64,000 nucleotides of DNA from an uncultured Clostridia bacterium (lineage in GTDB: Bacteria > Bacillota > Clostridia > Christensenellales > UBA1242), in assembly GCA_947627545.1 (NCBI GenBank), contig CANQWK010000003.1:1-64000 (forward strand), read 5' to 3'. The notes under the pieces are model-generated. The model had not been told where the DNA came from and ran no database searches. It was given only the letters and a program-made list of their open reading frames with translations. Below are positions 7,467-16,540 of the stretch, piece by piece (the stretch's first letter is position 1; each line of letters begins with the position of its first letter). The translations under genes were made by a program, and so were the position numbers.

Positions 7467-9028
7467 GTTTAAAAGAATATAAAAACAAACGAAATTTTAA
7501 CAAAACTAGCGAACCTGTAGGTACAATAAAAAATTTAAATAAAGCGGCAACAAAATCAAATAAAATTACAACAAAAAATTCAAACAAAAAGTTAACAAAT
7601 TTCAAAAAAGACACGCAAAACAAAAAATTAATTTTTGTTATTCAACATCATTTTGCAAGGCGAGAGCATTTCGATTTTAGGCTAGAGCATAATGGAGTGT
7701 TGCTAAGTTGGGCAGTGCCAAAAGGTTTAAGCAATCAATTAAACGAAAAGCGTTTGGCTGTTCATGTGGAGGACCATCCGCTAGAATATGCTCAATTTGA
7801 GGGAATAATTCCAAAGGGCAATTACGGTGCTGGCAGTGTGGAAATTTTTGATAGTGGATTTTACATTCCAAGTTATGATTTTGATTATGGCATGAAAAAG
7901 GGGCATTTAAAATTTGTGCTATTTGGCAACATTTATAAAGGTGAATTTTCACTTGTAAAGTTAGATGAGAAAAATTGGTTAATAATAAAAGGTAAGGACG
8001 AATTTGCAAAAACCGATGAAAAAAATTTAAAAAACAATAAAATAACATCTCAAAACACAAAAAATTTAAAAAAAATTAGCAAAAATTTAAAAACGGAAAA
8101 CAATTTACCCTTTAACAAATGCGAAGTTCAACTTGCAACTTTAACAAACAAAATTCCCAGCGGTAAAAATTGGCTTTATGAAATTAAATATGACGGCTAT
8201 AGAATGCTTGCATATAAACAGAATGGCGAAATAAAAATCTTTTCTAGGAACAATAAGGATTATACAAATAAATTTAAGCCGCTAATTAAAAGTTTAAAAA
8301 AAATTGATGCGCAAAGTTTTGTTTTGGATGGCGAAGTTGTTGCATTTGACATCACAGGGAAAAGCAATTTTTCACTTCTGCTAGAAAGAATGAAAATGGG
8401 CGGAGAAATAAGTTATATGTTGTTTGACATTCTTGCTTTAAATGGACAAGATTTGCGACATTACCCGCTTTTGCAACGCAAACAAATTTTAAAAGAATTG
8501 CTAGTAGAAAATGATGAAAATTTAATGTTTAGTGAATTTTTGTTAAACAAGGGCAAACAATGTTTTAAGTTTGCAAAGCAGCATAATTTAGAGGGAATTG
8601 TGGCAAAGGACATAAATTCAATTTATGCAGGCAAACGCAACGAAAGTTGGTTAAAAATAAAATGCTATATGAGGCAAGAGTTTGTAATTTGCGGTTTTAC
8701 AAAAACAGATAAAAACGCAGTTTTAAGTGCGCTGTTGTTAGGTTTTTATAATAACAAAAAGTTGCAATTTGTTGGAAAAGTTGGTACAGGGTTTAATGAA
8801 CAAGAAAAACAAATTCTGCGTGAAAAATTAAATAAAATTTTAACAGACGCTGCACCATTTAATTTAAAAACTAACGAACAAATTTTTTGGGTTAAGCCAA
8901 AACTTGTTGCCGAAATTCAATTTGCCGAACTTACAAAGGACAACATTTTAAGGCAGCCTAGTTTTGTAGGTTTAAGGGAAGATAAATTAGCAAAAGATGT
9001 TAAGTTAGAGGTAGCAACAAATGGTTAA
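7463..9028 (+). CDS. ligD: LigD phosphoesterase-ligase (PE + ATP-dependent ligase)
   Basis: This 521-residue protein combines two LigD modules. A 3'-phosphoesterase domain (about residues 53-165) has HHFARREHFDFRLEHNG and VEDHPLEYAQFEG. An ATP-dependent ligase (about 215-515) has nucleotidylation motif EIKYDGYR with Lys242, then LDGEVVAFD, EGIVAK and WLKIKC. The polymerase domain is missing here and is encoded by the next gene. The domains are joined by Asn/Lys/Thr-rich low-complexity linkers (residues 10-50 and 175-210). It starts inside the Ku stop codon, so it is translationally coupled. It seals double-strand breaks held by Ku. Confidence 0.95.
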   Translation: MSLKEYKNKRNFNKTSEPVGTIKNLNKAATKSNKITTKNSNKKLTNFKKDTQNKKLIFVIQHHFARREHFDFRLEHNGVLLSWAVPKGLSNQLNEKRLAVHVEDHPLEYAQFEGIIPKGNYGAGSVEIFDSGFYIPSYDFDYGMKKGHLKFVLFGNIYKGEFSLVKLDEKNWLIIKGKDEFAKTDEKNLKNNKITSQNTKNLKKISKNLKTENNLPFNKCEVQLATLTNKIPSGKNWLYEIKYDGYRMLAYKQNGEIKIFSRNNKDYTNKFKPLIKSLKKIDAQSFVLDGEVVAFDITGKSNFSLLLERMKMGGEISYMLFDILALNGQDLRHYPLLQRKQILKELLVENDENLMFSEFLLNKGKQCFKFAKQHNLEGIVAKDINSIYAGKRNESWLKIKCYMRQEFVICGFTKTDKNAVLSALLLGFYNNKKLQFVGKVGTGFNEQEKQILREKLNKILTDAAPFNLKTNEQIFWVKPKLVAEIQFAELTKDNILRQPSFVGLREDKLAKDVKLEVATNG

Positions 9029-9884
9029 AAACAAAAATAAAACTAAAGAACTTTCCACAAAAATTTGTGGTGTTGAAATTTCTAATCCGCAAAAAATTAT
9101 TTATAAAAAGCCAAAAATAACAAAACTAGAAGTGGTAAATTATTATTATTCAATTGCGCCGCTAATGTTAAAAGAAATTAAAAACAGGCTTATTAGTGTA
9201 ATTCGCTGTCATCAGGGGGCAGATGAAACATGTTTTTTTAAAAAGCACCCCACAACCGATAAAAATTTTGTTAATACTTTTATAGTTGATGGAAATGAAT
9301 ATTTTTATATAAATAATGTAAAGCAACTAGTGTATCAAGCACAGATGGGTAGCGTAGAATTTCATATTTGGGGCAGCAAAGTTTTAGATATTGAACAGCC
9401 AAATTTAATGGTGTTTGATTTAGACCCTGCGCCAAATTTGCCTATTGAAAAATTGCGTTACGGAGTTAAACTTGTTAAGCAGGTTTTAGATAAACTTAAA
9501 TTAAAAAGTTACCTAAAAACTAGTGGCGGAAAAGGCTATCATATTTGCGTGCCGTTTAAAAAGAAAATGTCATGGGAACAATTTGCTGAATTTAGCAAAC
9601 AAATTGCCATTTTGCTGGAAACTAAACACTCCAAACTATTTACAACCACAATAAAAAAGTCTGCTCGCACAAACAAAATTTTTATAGATTATTTGCGTAA
9701 CAAAAAAGGGTCAACTTGCGTTGCACCATTTTCATTGCGTGCCAGGGCAAATGCACCAATATCAATGCCAATTGCTTGGAACAAACTAAATAAAATTGCT
9801 CCAAACGAAATTACAATAAAAAATTATAAAAACTATTTACCAAACAAAAATTATAAATTAAAATTAAAAAACACGAAAATATAA
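9021..9884 (+). CDS. LigD-type polymerase/primase domain protein
   Basis: This 287-residue protein is a stand-alone LigD POL domain of the archaeo-eukaryotic primase fold. It has the metal-binding pair in VFDLDP (Asp133 and Asp135), SGGKGYHICVP, and the C-terminal KIFIDYLRN...TCVAPFSLRARANAP block. It adds nucleotides at broken ends before ligation, typically preferring ribonucleotides. Its start overlaps the end of the ligase gene by 8 nt, so all three NHEJ genes form one coupled operon. Splitting POL from PE-ligase is less common than a single LigD chain. Confidence 0.95.
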   Translation: MVKNKNKTKELSTKICGVEISNPQKIIYKKPKITKLEVVNYYYSIAPLMLKEIKNRLISVIRCHQGADETCFFKKHPTTDKNFVNTFIVDGNEYFYINNVKQLVYQAQMGSVEFHIWGSKVLDIEQPNLMVFDLDPAPNLPIEKLRYGVKLVKQVLDKLKLKSYLKTSGGKGYHICVPFKKKMSWEQFAEFSKQIAILLETKHSKLFTTTIKKSARTNKIFIDYLRNKKGSTCVAPFSLRARANAPISMPIAWNKLNKIAPNEITIKNYKNYLPNKNYKLKLKNTKI

Positions 9885-10007
9885 ATAAAAAATAGAATTA
9901 AAAATAAAATTAAAACAAAAATGAAAATAAATATTAATGAAAATAAAAGACATAAAAGCAAAAATTATATTGTTATATTTTAAAGTTTTAATGGATATAA
10001 TCCTTAT

Positions 10008-10343
10008 ATGAATAAAAACAAAAATGATTGTGCTTTGCTTAAAGATTATGTTTCACTATATAAAATTTTAAATTTCTGCACGTTTAATTTAACCGCTAAA
10101 ACCGAAATGGAATTGGATATTTTAAATTTAAAAGAGCAATGCGTTCAAACAATTTCTTCAATTGAAAATGTTTTAAAAAATAATGGGCTTTATAATTTTT
10201 CATTTCTTGTTTTAAAGCAAAATTTAATGAATGCGGCAGAAAATACATTAAGTTTAAACGAAATATTGTTTAGCCCTAAACAAAATTTGGAAAATAGTTT
10301 AAAGGAATTAACAAAAATTAGCAAAAAAATGAAAACAATTTAA
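10008..10343 (+). CDS. hypothetical helical protein, 111 aa
   Basis: This protein is not recognised. It is predicted almost wholly helical, with heptad-like Leu/Ile spacing, and has no membrane segment or signal. A TATAAT at 9996-10001 ends 6 nt before the ATG and no ribosome binding site is visible, so the mRNA may be leaderless. The -35 region is weak. It stands alone between the NHEJ operon and the sugar transferase. Confidence 0.55.
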   Translation: MNKNKNDCALLKDYVSLYKILNFCTFNLTAKTEMELDILNLKEQCVQTISSIENVLKNNGLYNFSFLVLKQNLMNAAENTLSLNEILFSPKQNLENSLKELTKISKKMKTI

Positions 10344-10509
10344 AATTGCCATAATTTAGCAAAGTTTTGTTAAAATATAAACACAAGCAGGCTAAAAAAG
10401 TTTATGAAATTAATTTTATTTTTGTTAAATATTGTAATAATTGTTTAAAAATGTTGTATTTATAAAATTTTTGTGTTAAAATAAAATTACTAGGTTTAAG
10501 AGGTTTAAA

Positions 10510-11283
10510 ATGAAAGAGTACAACGGAAGAAAAAGGCGAACTTTGTATCAATTATTTTTTAAACGGTTTTTAGATTTTGTGATATCTTTGCTTGCCATAA
10601 TAGTTTTGTCTCCAATTTTTATTTTAGTGTATATAATAAACTTAATAACTTTAAAGGGCAATCCAATTTTTGCCCAATATCGCCCTGGAAAAAACGGCAA
10701 CATTTTTAAACTTTACAAATTTAGAAGCATGACAAACAAAGTTGACGATAAGGGTAACCCCTTGCCAGATAATGAACGAATAACAAAATTTGGCAAATTT
10801 ATTAGGAAAACAAGTTTGGACGAGCTTCCTCAACTATTCAACATTTTAAAAGGAGATATGAGTTTAGTTGGCCCTAGGCCAAGGCTTATTAGAGATGTAA
10901 TTTTTTATGATGAATACGCACTTTCTGCATATAATGTGCGTCCAGGGCTAACCGGTTGGTCGCAAATTACTGGCGGAAGAGCAACCGCGTCTTTTGAAGA
11001 TATTATTGAAAAAGATGTGTATTATGCTAATCATATATCATTTTGGTGGGATTTAAAAATATTTTTTAAAACTTTTAAAGTATTATTTTCAGGTTCTTCG
11101 GCAGGCGAAACCAAAGGCAGAACAGATTATTATTATTCTAATTATTTGTTGCATAGCGGAAAAATTACCGAACAGCAATATGAAAAGGGTATAAATTTAG
11201 CACAAGAAATTATAGATAACTCTGGCAAAGTGGAATTTCAAGCCGATTTGCATAACGAAAATGATACAGGTTTAAATAAATAA
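10510..11283 (+). CDS. polyprenyl-phosphate sugar-phosphate transferase (WcaJ/EpsL type)
   Basis: This 257-residue bacterial sugar transferase has an N-terminal membrane hairpin (about 18-45), then F.QYRPGKNGNIFKLYKFRSM, RKTSLDELPQLFNILKGDMSLVGPRP and RPGLTGWSQI. The family transfers a sugar-1-phosphate from a nucleotide sugar to undecaprenyl phosphate at the inner face of the membrane, the first step of capsule or surface-glycan assembly. It has an extra C-terminal extension of about 50 polar residues. It is convergent with a polymerase-like gene, which supports a surface polysaccharide role. A shared terminator separates them. Confidence 0.92.
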   Translation: MKEYNGRKRRTLYQLFFKRFLDFVISLLAIIVLSPIFILVYIINLITLKGNPIFAQYRPGKNGNIFKLYKFRSMTNKVDDKGNPLPDNERITKFGKFIRKTSLDELPQLFNILKGDMSLVGPRPRLIRDVIFYDEYALSAYNVRPGLTGWSQITGGRATASFEDIIEKDVYYANHISFWWDLKIFFKTFKVLFSGSSAGETKGRTDYYYSNYLLHSGKITEQQYEKGINLAQEIIDNSGKVEFQADLHNENDTGLNK

Positions 11284-11312
11284 AAAAAGATTTGGTTTAC
11301 AAATCTTTTTTT
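11282..11312. terminator. bidirectional terminator
   Basis: GATTTG/CAAATC around loop GTTTA is flanked by seven A on the left and seven T on the right, so it can end both the sugar transferase and the convergent polymerase transcripts. Confidence 0.85.
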
Positions 11313-12649
11313 ATGCGTTTTTGTTCTTTATTTGTGGTTGGCGATTTTTCTTGGCTAAAAGAAAATAAAATCATGCACACTAAAATTAACATAAATATGT
11401 TGTTAGGTTGAAAGGTGTTGTCAGTTAAGCTTTCAATTATAAACCAAACTAACGGCAAATAAGCAACTGGGTTTGGCTTTGTTTTGTTAAGGTTACGTAT
11501 AAATAAATATGCAATGTAAATTAAGGCTAAAATTCCAACAATGCCAAACCTATAAATTAACATTACAAAAAAACTATGAGTGTCATATTTTATGTCCAAA
11601 GCTGGAATAAACAATTTTGCACTAAACATTCCCTTGCCAAACAGAAAACTAAATGGGCTTGCTAGCCATTGTGTTAAATATTCCTTCCAAATATCAACTC
11701 TGCCGGTTGTTAATTTGCTAATTTCGTTAGTGCCAAAGTTTGAAGAGGTTATTCGGTTTAAAATATTAAAAATAAAACGATGAGATATTGCCACAACTAC
11801 AAGCAGAATTAGGGCAAAAATTAAGAGGTTTTTTAAGTGTTTTTTGCTGTCTTTAATAGCGTATAATATTATATAAACAAAGGTAAACAACGCTAGCAAA
11901 ACCAGCGCAGTTTTTGAAATAGTAGATAAAATTATAACCGAGCAAATTATGTAATAAACAATAAATTTGTAAAAGTTAAGTTTGTTGCTTATAGATAGAA
12001 CCATAAAATAAGTTAGAAGCACCAGCCCACGCATATATAAATAATTAGGGCAACTGGTAAAGGCGGTAAATCTGTGTCCTGGCCAATATGGGTAATATTC
12101 AAAGGCAGGAATAAAATCAAATATAAACGCAATTAAGCACGAACATACTAGTCCAGCAAAAAGATATTTCATAACAAGGTTAATGTCGAAATCTTTTCTC
12201 ATTGCAAAAATAAAATAGAACAAAGGCAAATAGCATAAATAAGTTACGGCATTTTGAAAAATAGGCAAATTGAAAAAACTTATAATTGAACTGCAAATTG
12301 TAAAGCAAAGAATTGCAATTATTAAAGATTTGTAAATTGGATATTTTTTTTGATATAGCCCATAAACATATTTAATTAAAAGTGCCGCAGTGTAGCAAGC
12401 CAAAGTTGCCACAAGGTGCGAGCAATAACTTATGTTGCTAAGACCGTAGCATTGCAAATAAACAAATACGCACAAACCTTGTTTTAACGGTAAAAAAACA
12501 AAACAAAAAAATGCCACAATTGGAATTGCAACCTCAAACCATTTGTTAAATCCGCTTAAAATGTAAATTGCAGTAAGCAATAGGCATATATAAACGGCCG
12601 GTGTTTTAAAAAAGGATTTAACATTTTCTTTTATTTGCATTTTATTCAT
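11297..12649 (-). CDS. O-antigen polymerase/ligase-like membrane protein
   Basis: This 450-residue protein has about ten to twelve hydrophobic segments and a large loop before the C-terminal helices (about residues 280-350, with TTGRVDIWKEYL and GKGMFS). These are typical of the Wzy/WaaL O-antigen ligase family, where TGR.xxW and a later H (here YDTHSFFV) are characteristic. It would polymerise or attach surface glycan repeat units. The start MNKMQ is preceded by TATAAT only 7 nt upstream and no ribosome binding site, so the mRNA may be leaderless. Confidence 0.85.
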   Translation of the reverse strand: MNKMQIKENVKSFFKTPAVYICLLLTAIYILSGFNKWFEVAIPIVAFFCFVFLPLKQGLCVFVYLQCYGLSNISYCSHLVATLACYTAALLIKYVYGLYQKKYPIYKSLIIAILCFTICSSIISFFNLPIFQNAVTYLCYLPLFYFIFAMRKDFDINLVMKYLFAGLVCSCLIAFIFDFIPAFEYYPYWPGHRFTAFTSCPNYLYMRGLVLLTYFMVLSISNKLNFYKFIVYYIICSVIILSTISKTALVLLALFTFVYIILYAIKDSKKHLKNLLIFALILLVVVAISHRFIFNILNRITSSNFGTNEISKLTTGRVDIWKEYLTQWLASPFSFLFGKGMFSAKLFIPALDIKYDTHSFFVMLIYRFGIVGILALIYIAYLFIRNLNKTKPNPVAYLPLVWFIIESLTDNTFQPNNIFMLILVCMILFSFSQEKSPTTNKEQKRIKKDL

Positions 12650-12656
12650 AAATGTA

Positions 12657-12685
12657 ATTATATCAATTTTTTGTTAAGATATCAA
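12657..12685 (-). promoter_or_regulatory. promoter placed for a leaderless transcript
   Basis: On the minus strand TTGATA (12685-12680), a 17-nt spacer and TATAAT (12662-12657) end 7 nt before the ATG at 12649. The start site should coincide with the start codon. Confidence 0.7.
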
Positions 12686-12912
12686 GCAAAACAATGTTAA
12701 AAATTTAAACAATATAATGATAGATAAAAAATGAAAATGAAATTTTTAACATGCAAAAAATAAAATAAAATTTTTAACTCATAAAAATTAAAAAATAAAA
12801 AAGGTAAATTTAAAAAATAAAATAAGGTTAAAAAAGGTTAAAAATTTTTAAAAAAACTGAAAAATAAGGCTAAAAAATTAATATTTTGCAAAAAATTATC
12901 ATAAAATGCGGT

Positions 12913-13503
12913 ATGAGAAATTTTTTTGGTTCAATTTTTCAAACTGTGCGAGCAAAAAAAGGGGTGTTTGTTGGCTTAATTTTGCTTACAATTGTGGCAA
13001 TTGTGTTGGCAGTGGTTTCCGCAATAAATTTAAATGGAAGTGTGCTGCCAATAGATTTGGGCAACATTGCTTTTATTAGGTTTTTGCGTGGCGATTGTGG
13101 TTTTTTATTTTTAATTTTTGGCTCGCTTTTAAATCTGTTAATTTTCTATTTGGCAATTGTGCTTTGTTGCAGCAAAAAATTTTTGTTTCCGCTGGCGGTT
13201 TTGTTTTACCTTTATTTTGTTTATAGTCAGGCTATAATTTTTACTGCAATCATTTTAATTTATGGCTTTTTAAATGCACTTCTGGTTTTAATGCTTTTGT
13301 TAATTTATTTAATTGTAACCTTCTTAATTTTTATGCTAATTTTGCTTTGTCTGTTTGAGGCTTGTCCGTCAGGAATTGGCTGCTTTTTTAAGCCTAGTGA
13401 ATGTTGCCTAATTTATTTAACAATTATTCTTGTTGTTGCCTCTTTGTTTTTTTGCTTAATAGAAAACATTTTAAAGTCATTTGTAATTTTGCTAGTGTTT
13501 TAA
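12913..13503 (+). CDS. hypothetical multi-pass membrane protein
   Basis: This 196-residue protein has about five hydrophobic segments rich in Leu, Ile and Phe after a short basic N-terminus. It is not recognised. I chose ATG 12913 over an upstream in-frame TTG because residues before it have no ribosome binding site; a TAAAAT box ends 5 nt before this ATG, suggesting a leaderless start. It lies upstream of an SPOUT methyltransferase gene that has its own promoter. It may be a YesL/DUF624-like or permease-like protein, without firm evidence. Confidence 0.6.
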   Translation: MRNFFGSIFQTVRAKKGVFVGLILLTIVAIVLAVVSAINLNGSVLPIDLGNIAFIRFLRGDCGFLFLIFGSLLNLLIFYLAIVLCCSKKFLFPLAVLFYLYFVYSQAIIFTAIILIYGFLNALLVLMLLLIYLIVTFLIFMLILLCLFEACPSGIGCFFKPSECCLIYLTIILVVASLFFCLIENILKSFVILLVF

Positions 13504-13509
13504 ATTTGC

Positions 13510-13538
13510 TTAACAAATTTTTTTATTTATGTTAAAAT
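13510..13538 (+). promoter_or_regulatory. promoter placed for a leaderless transcript
   Basis: TTAACA, 17 nt, TAAAAT; the -10 box ends 6 nt before the ATG at 13545. No Shine-Dalgarno sequence is present. Confidence 0.7.
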
Positions 13539-13544
13539 ATTAAT

Positions 13545-14249
13545 ATGAAATTTGAAAAATATAGTAAAGATTTAGAATATTCTTATACTTTTGGTGCGTT
13601 TCCTACCTTTGAATTGGTAAAGCAGCGTGGCGAAAGTGTGGTTAAAGTGGTGCTAAGTTCAAAGTTGAAAAAAACAGATGACATTGCAGATTTGTTGCGT
13701 TTGTGCTTAGCCAAAAACATTGAAGTTGAAACTGACGACAAATTGCTTTCTCGCCTTGCGGACAAAGAAAATGTTTTTGTTGTTGGCATTTTTAAAAAGT
13801 ATTTAGGCAAGGGGCTAGGCAAAAATAATTTGGTGTTGGTTAATCCTAGCGATATGGGTAACCTTGGCACAATTATGCGCACCGCACTTGGCTTTAAGTT
13901 TAAAAATTTGGTTATTGTAAAACCTGCTGTGGATTATTTTAATCCTAAGGTGGTTAGGGCAAGCATGGGTGCAATTTTTTCTCTTAATATTGTTGAGTTT
14001 GAAAGTTTGGAAGAATATTTAAAAACAAAAAACAATAAATATTTCTTTATGCTAAAAGGCAAAAATGTGCTTGGCAAATTTAACAATAATTTAACCGAAT
14101 ATGACCTTGTTTTTGGCAATGAAGCACACGGCTTGCCTGATGTTTGCCTAGATGCCGGAACAAGTGTAGTTATTCGCCACAGCAAAGATATTGACAGTTT
14201 AAACCTTCCAATAAGCGTTGGCATTGCGTTGTATGAATTTAATAAATAA
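13545..14249 (+). CDS. TrmH/SpoU-family RNA methyltransferase
   Basis: This 234-residue protein has a C-terminal SPOUT domain with the three family motifs: NPSDMGNLGTIMRTA (motif 1, around residue 105), LVFGNEAHGLPD (motif 2, around 188) and DSLNLPISVGIALYEF (motif 3, C-terminus). These form the trefoil knot that binds S-adenosylmethionine. The family 2'-O-methylates ribose in tRNA or rRNA. The N-terminal 100 residues are divergent, so the RNA target is not clear. It is transcribed toward rpsO, with a terminator between. Confidence 0.9.
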   Translation: MKFEKYSKDLEYSYTFGAFPTFELVKQRGESVVKVVLSSKLKKTDDIADLLRLCLAKNIEVETDDKLLSRLADKENVFVVGIFKKYLGKGLGKNNLVLVNPSDMGNLGTIMRTALGFKFKNLVIVKPAVDYFNPKVVRASMGAIFSLNIVEFESLEEYLKTKNNKYFFMLKGKNVLGKFNNNLTEYDLVFGNEAHGLPDVCLDAGTSVVIRHSKDIDSLNLPISVGIALYEFNK

Positions 14250-14340
14250 AAAAAACAATTTAAAGAAATTTAGAAATTAAAATTAAAAAATAAAAAAGAA
14301 ATTAAAAAATAAAAATTAATATAAAATTAAAAATAAAATA

Positions 14341-14369
14341 AAAAAAGCGGACAATTTGTCCGTTTTTTT
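14341..14369. terminator. bidirectional terminator
   Basis: CGGACA/TGTCCG with a three-base loop is flanked by A-run and T-run, serving the methyltransferase gene and the convergent rpsO. Confidence 0.85.
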
Positions 14370-14417
14370 GAATGGGCAAGTTTAATGTGAAGAATTATTT
14401 ATTTGACCGCTAAATAA

Positions 14418-14678
14418 TTAACCACGAATGCCTAGTTTTGTTTTAATTGCTCTTGCGCGATTGATGTCTATTTTAGATAAATAGTCCAACATCTTTTTTC
14501 TTGTTGAAACCATTTTGTTTAAACCGCGAGTAGAATGTAAATCTTGCTTGTTTGTTTTTAAATGTTCGGTTAAATTTTTAATGCGTTCGGTTAACAAAGC
14601 AATTTGAACTTCTATGCTGCCGGTATCGGCTTCATTTTTGCCGTAGGTTTTAACAATTTCCGCCTTATTAATTTTCAT
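14418..14678 (-). CDS. rpsO: 30S ribosomal protein S15
   Basis: This 86-residue S15 is full length and highly conserved: [24 protein letters not shown], then [22 protein letters not shown]. It binds the central domain of 16S rRNA and nucleates platform assembly. The start follows AAAAGGAG. Unlike in many bacteria, pnp is not downstream but 14 kb away. Upstream on the minus strand, AAGTTG...CAACTT (about 14715-14740) could form an autoregulatory leader hairpin, as known for S15 mRNAs, but this is inference. Confidence 0.98.
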   Translation of the reverse strand: MKINKAEIVKTYGKNEADTGSIEVQIALLTERIKNLTEHLKTNKQDLHSTRGLNKMVSTRKKMLDYLSKIDINRARAIKTKLGIRG

Positions 14679-14947
14679 AACTTCTCCTTTTAACTAAATT
14701 CGCCTTAAACCAAGTTGGCGTTGGAGTTGCGTTCAACTTTGTTTAGGTATGTTATATATTTTACACAAAAAATTCGTTTTGTCAAGTGTTTTGTGGTTTT
14801 TTATTGCAATATATAAACTATGTTTTGTTTTTCGGCTAAATTGTTTTACTAATTAGGTTTGCTTGTGTGCTTTTTTTGCTTTAATTGTTTTAGTTATAGG
14901 TTTACATAAATTTTTACCTTTTTCACAAACTAGCAAAAGAGGTCGTT

Positions 14948-16177
14948 ATGAAAAGTGTTAAACGTGTTTTAATTGTTTCTTTTGTGTTGGTGCTTGTTAT
15001 GGTGGCAACCGCGTTTATTCTGCCTAGCATTAAGCAAGTTAATTCGTTGCCTGACGAAATGGTGGTTACTTTTAGCGATATTGAGCAGTCTAACAAAGAT
15101 AATCAATTTAGTCCGGTTATTAATTTGGAGTTGCCAAAAAACATAGATGTTGCTGCTAACGGCGAACTTACCAACACGGTTATGAGCATTAAACTTTTTA
15201 ACTTTTTCACAATAAAAAAAGTTAATGTTCGCCTGCTTGCCGATACCGATGTTTATGTTGGCGGCGAAACGGTTGGATTTAACCTTTTTAGCGAAGGCGT
15301 TATATGTGTGGGAAGTAATGCAATTGCAACGGCAGATGGTGTTAAAGAGCCGGTTAAGGAAAGTGGAATATTGGAGGGCGATGCAATTTTAAAAATAGAG
15401 GACATTGAAATTGAAACGGTGCAGGACATAGACCGCATTGTAAATTTGCCAAATTATGCAGGCAAAGAGTTGAATTTAACAATAAAACGAAACGGAAACG
15501 AACAACAAATAAAAGTAACTCCGGTTTACGATTTGCTGGGGCAGAAATATAAACTTGGCTTGTGGGTGCGAAACAACGCCAGCGGAGTGGGAACACTTAC
15601 CTATATTAAGCAAAGCGATTATCGGTTTGGTGCGGTGGGGCATCCTATTGTAGATAGCAGTTTAGGTGAAAATTTTTCGGTTGGCAGCGGAAACATATAT
15701 AAATGTCGCTTGCTTGGAATTAAAAAAGGCGAAAAAAACAATCCGGGCGAAATTCGTTCAACAATAAATCTTAGCGATGATGCAATAGGCTTAGCCGATA
15801 CAAATTGCGAGTATGGAGTGTATGGCAACATTTTAAACAAAACAATTATAGACCCCAACCGTACGGCAGATTTAGGCGGCAGATTATCGGTTAAACTTGG
15901 AGATGCCAAAATTTATTGTGCGCTAGATAACGGCGGAGTTAAAGCGTATGATGTAAAAATAATAAAGGCCAATAAACAAAAGACGGCAGACGATAAAAGC
16001 ATGACAATAAAAGTTGTAGATAAAGAATTGTTAAGCAAAACAGGTGGAATAATTCAAGGTATGAGTGGTAGCCCAATAGTGCAAGACGGAAAAATAGTAG
16101 GAGCGATAACACATGTATTTGTAAACGACCCAACCCTAGGTTACGCAGTATATGTGGATTGGATGATAAATAACTGA
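14948..16177 (+). CDS. spoIVB: SpoIVB sporulation serine peptidase
   Basis: This 409-residue protein has an N-terminal membrane anchor (about residues 6-28), a PDZ domain (about 115-195, VKESGILEGDAILKIEDIEIE) and an S55 peptidase domain with FGAVGHPIVD and the catalytic GMSGSPI segment at about 371-377. SpoIVB is secreted from the forespore into the intermembrane space and cleaves SpoIVFA, releasing pro-sigma-K processing. Its presence is the strongest evidence that the organism makes endospores and has a sigma-K checkpoint. In Bacillus it sits next to recN; here recN is 33 kb away. It ends with TGA and is followed by tandem repeats. Confidence 0.97.
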   Translation: MKSVKRVLIVSFVLVLVMVATAFILPSIKQVNSLPDEMVVTFSDIEQSNKDNQFSPVINLELPKNIDVAANGELTNTVMSIKLFNFFTIKKVNVRLLADTDVYVGGETVGFNLFSEGVICVGSNAIATADGVKEPVKESGILEGDAILKIEDIEIETVQDIDRIVNLPNYAGKELNLTIKRNGNEQQIKVTPVYDLLGQKYKLGLWVRNNASGVGTLTYIKQSDYRFGAVGHPIVDSSLGENFSVGSGNIYKCRLLGIKKGEKNNPGEIRSTINLSDDAIGLADTNCEYGVYGNILNKTIIDPNRTADLGGRLSVKLGDAKIYCALDNGGVKAYDVKIIKANKQKTADDKSMTIKVVDKELLSKTGGIIQGMSGSPIVQDGKIVGAITHVFVNDPTLGYAVYVDWMINN

Positions 16178-16375
16178 GCGAAGACGCAAAAACAAATGAA
16201 TTTGTTTTTGAGACTGAGCGAAAGCAGTTTATATGAATATATAAACAACTGAGCGAAAAAACTCTGCTTAATTTGTTTTTGAGACTGAGCGAAAGCAGTT
16301 TATATGAATATATAAACAATTGAGCCGTTGTGCTTGCACAAAAACATGAGCGAGCGAAGGCAGTTTATATTTAAA
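16168..16375. repeat. tandem repeats after spoIVB
   Basis: A 48-bp unit is present exactly at 16201-16248 and 16272-16319 (period 71), each with the palindrome GTTTATAT-GAAT-ATATAAAC preceded by GAGACTGAGCGAAAGCA. A third, degenerate palindrome GTTTAT...ATAAAC ends near 16380. The ACTGAGCGAA phrase first occurs at the very end of spoIVB. This looks like a locally amplified intergenic repeat. Confidence 0.8.
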
Positions 16376-16394
16376 TAAACAATTTTGGCCTATA

Positions 16395-16427
16395 AAAAAA
16401 TTGGCGTAAAGCCAATTTTATTTTTTT
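16395..16427. terminator. terminator-like hairpin, copy 1
   Basis: AAAATTGGC-GTAAA-GCCAATTTT followed by a T-rich run. It is probably the spoIVB terminator. An almost identical hairpin lies 111 bp further on, next to the attachment repeat. Confidence 0.75.
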
Positions 16428-16508
16428 AGTTTTAAAAGGAATCAGCTTTCAGCAGGTTCCCCTTTGGTAGTCCGTTGGAGGAAGGTAATAGTTTCCCCTT
16501 AGTCCTAC

Positions 16509-16540
16509 AAAAAAATTGGCATCAAGCCAATTTTTATTTT
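16509..16540. terminator. terminator-like hairpin, copy 2 at the element boundary
   Basis: AAAATTGGC-ATCAA-GCCAATTTTT repeats the hairpin at 16395 and runs straight into the attachment repeat at 16539. Between the two copies lie TGGTAGTCC and CCCCTTAGTCCTAC fragments that resemble pieces of the tRNA-Glu 3' end, suggesting earlier insertions at this spot. Confidence 0.65.

Noticed and set aside
14700..14750. Riboswitch upstream of rpsO
   Set aside because: Only a short AAGTTG/CAACTT stem is visible; it fits at most an S15 autoregulatory leader and no known metabolite-binding core is present.
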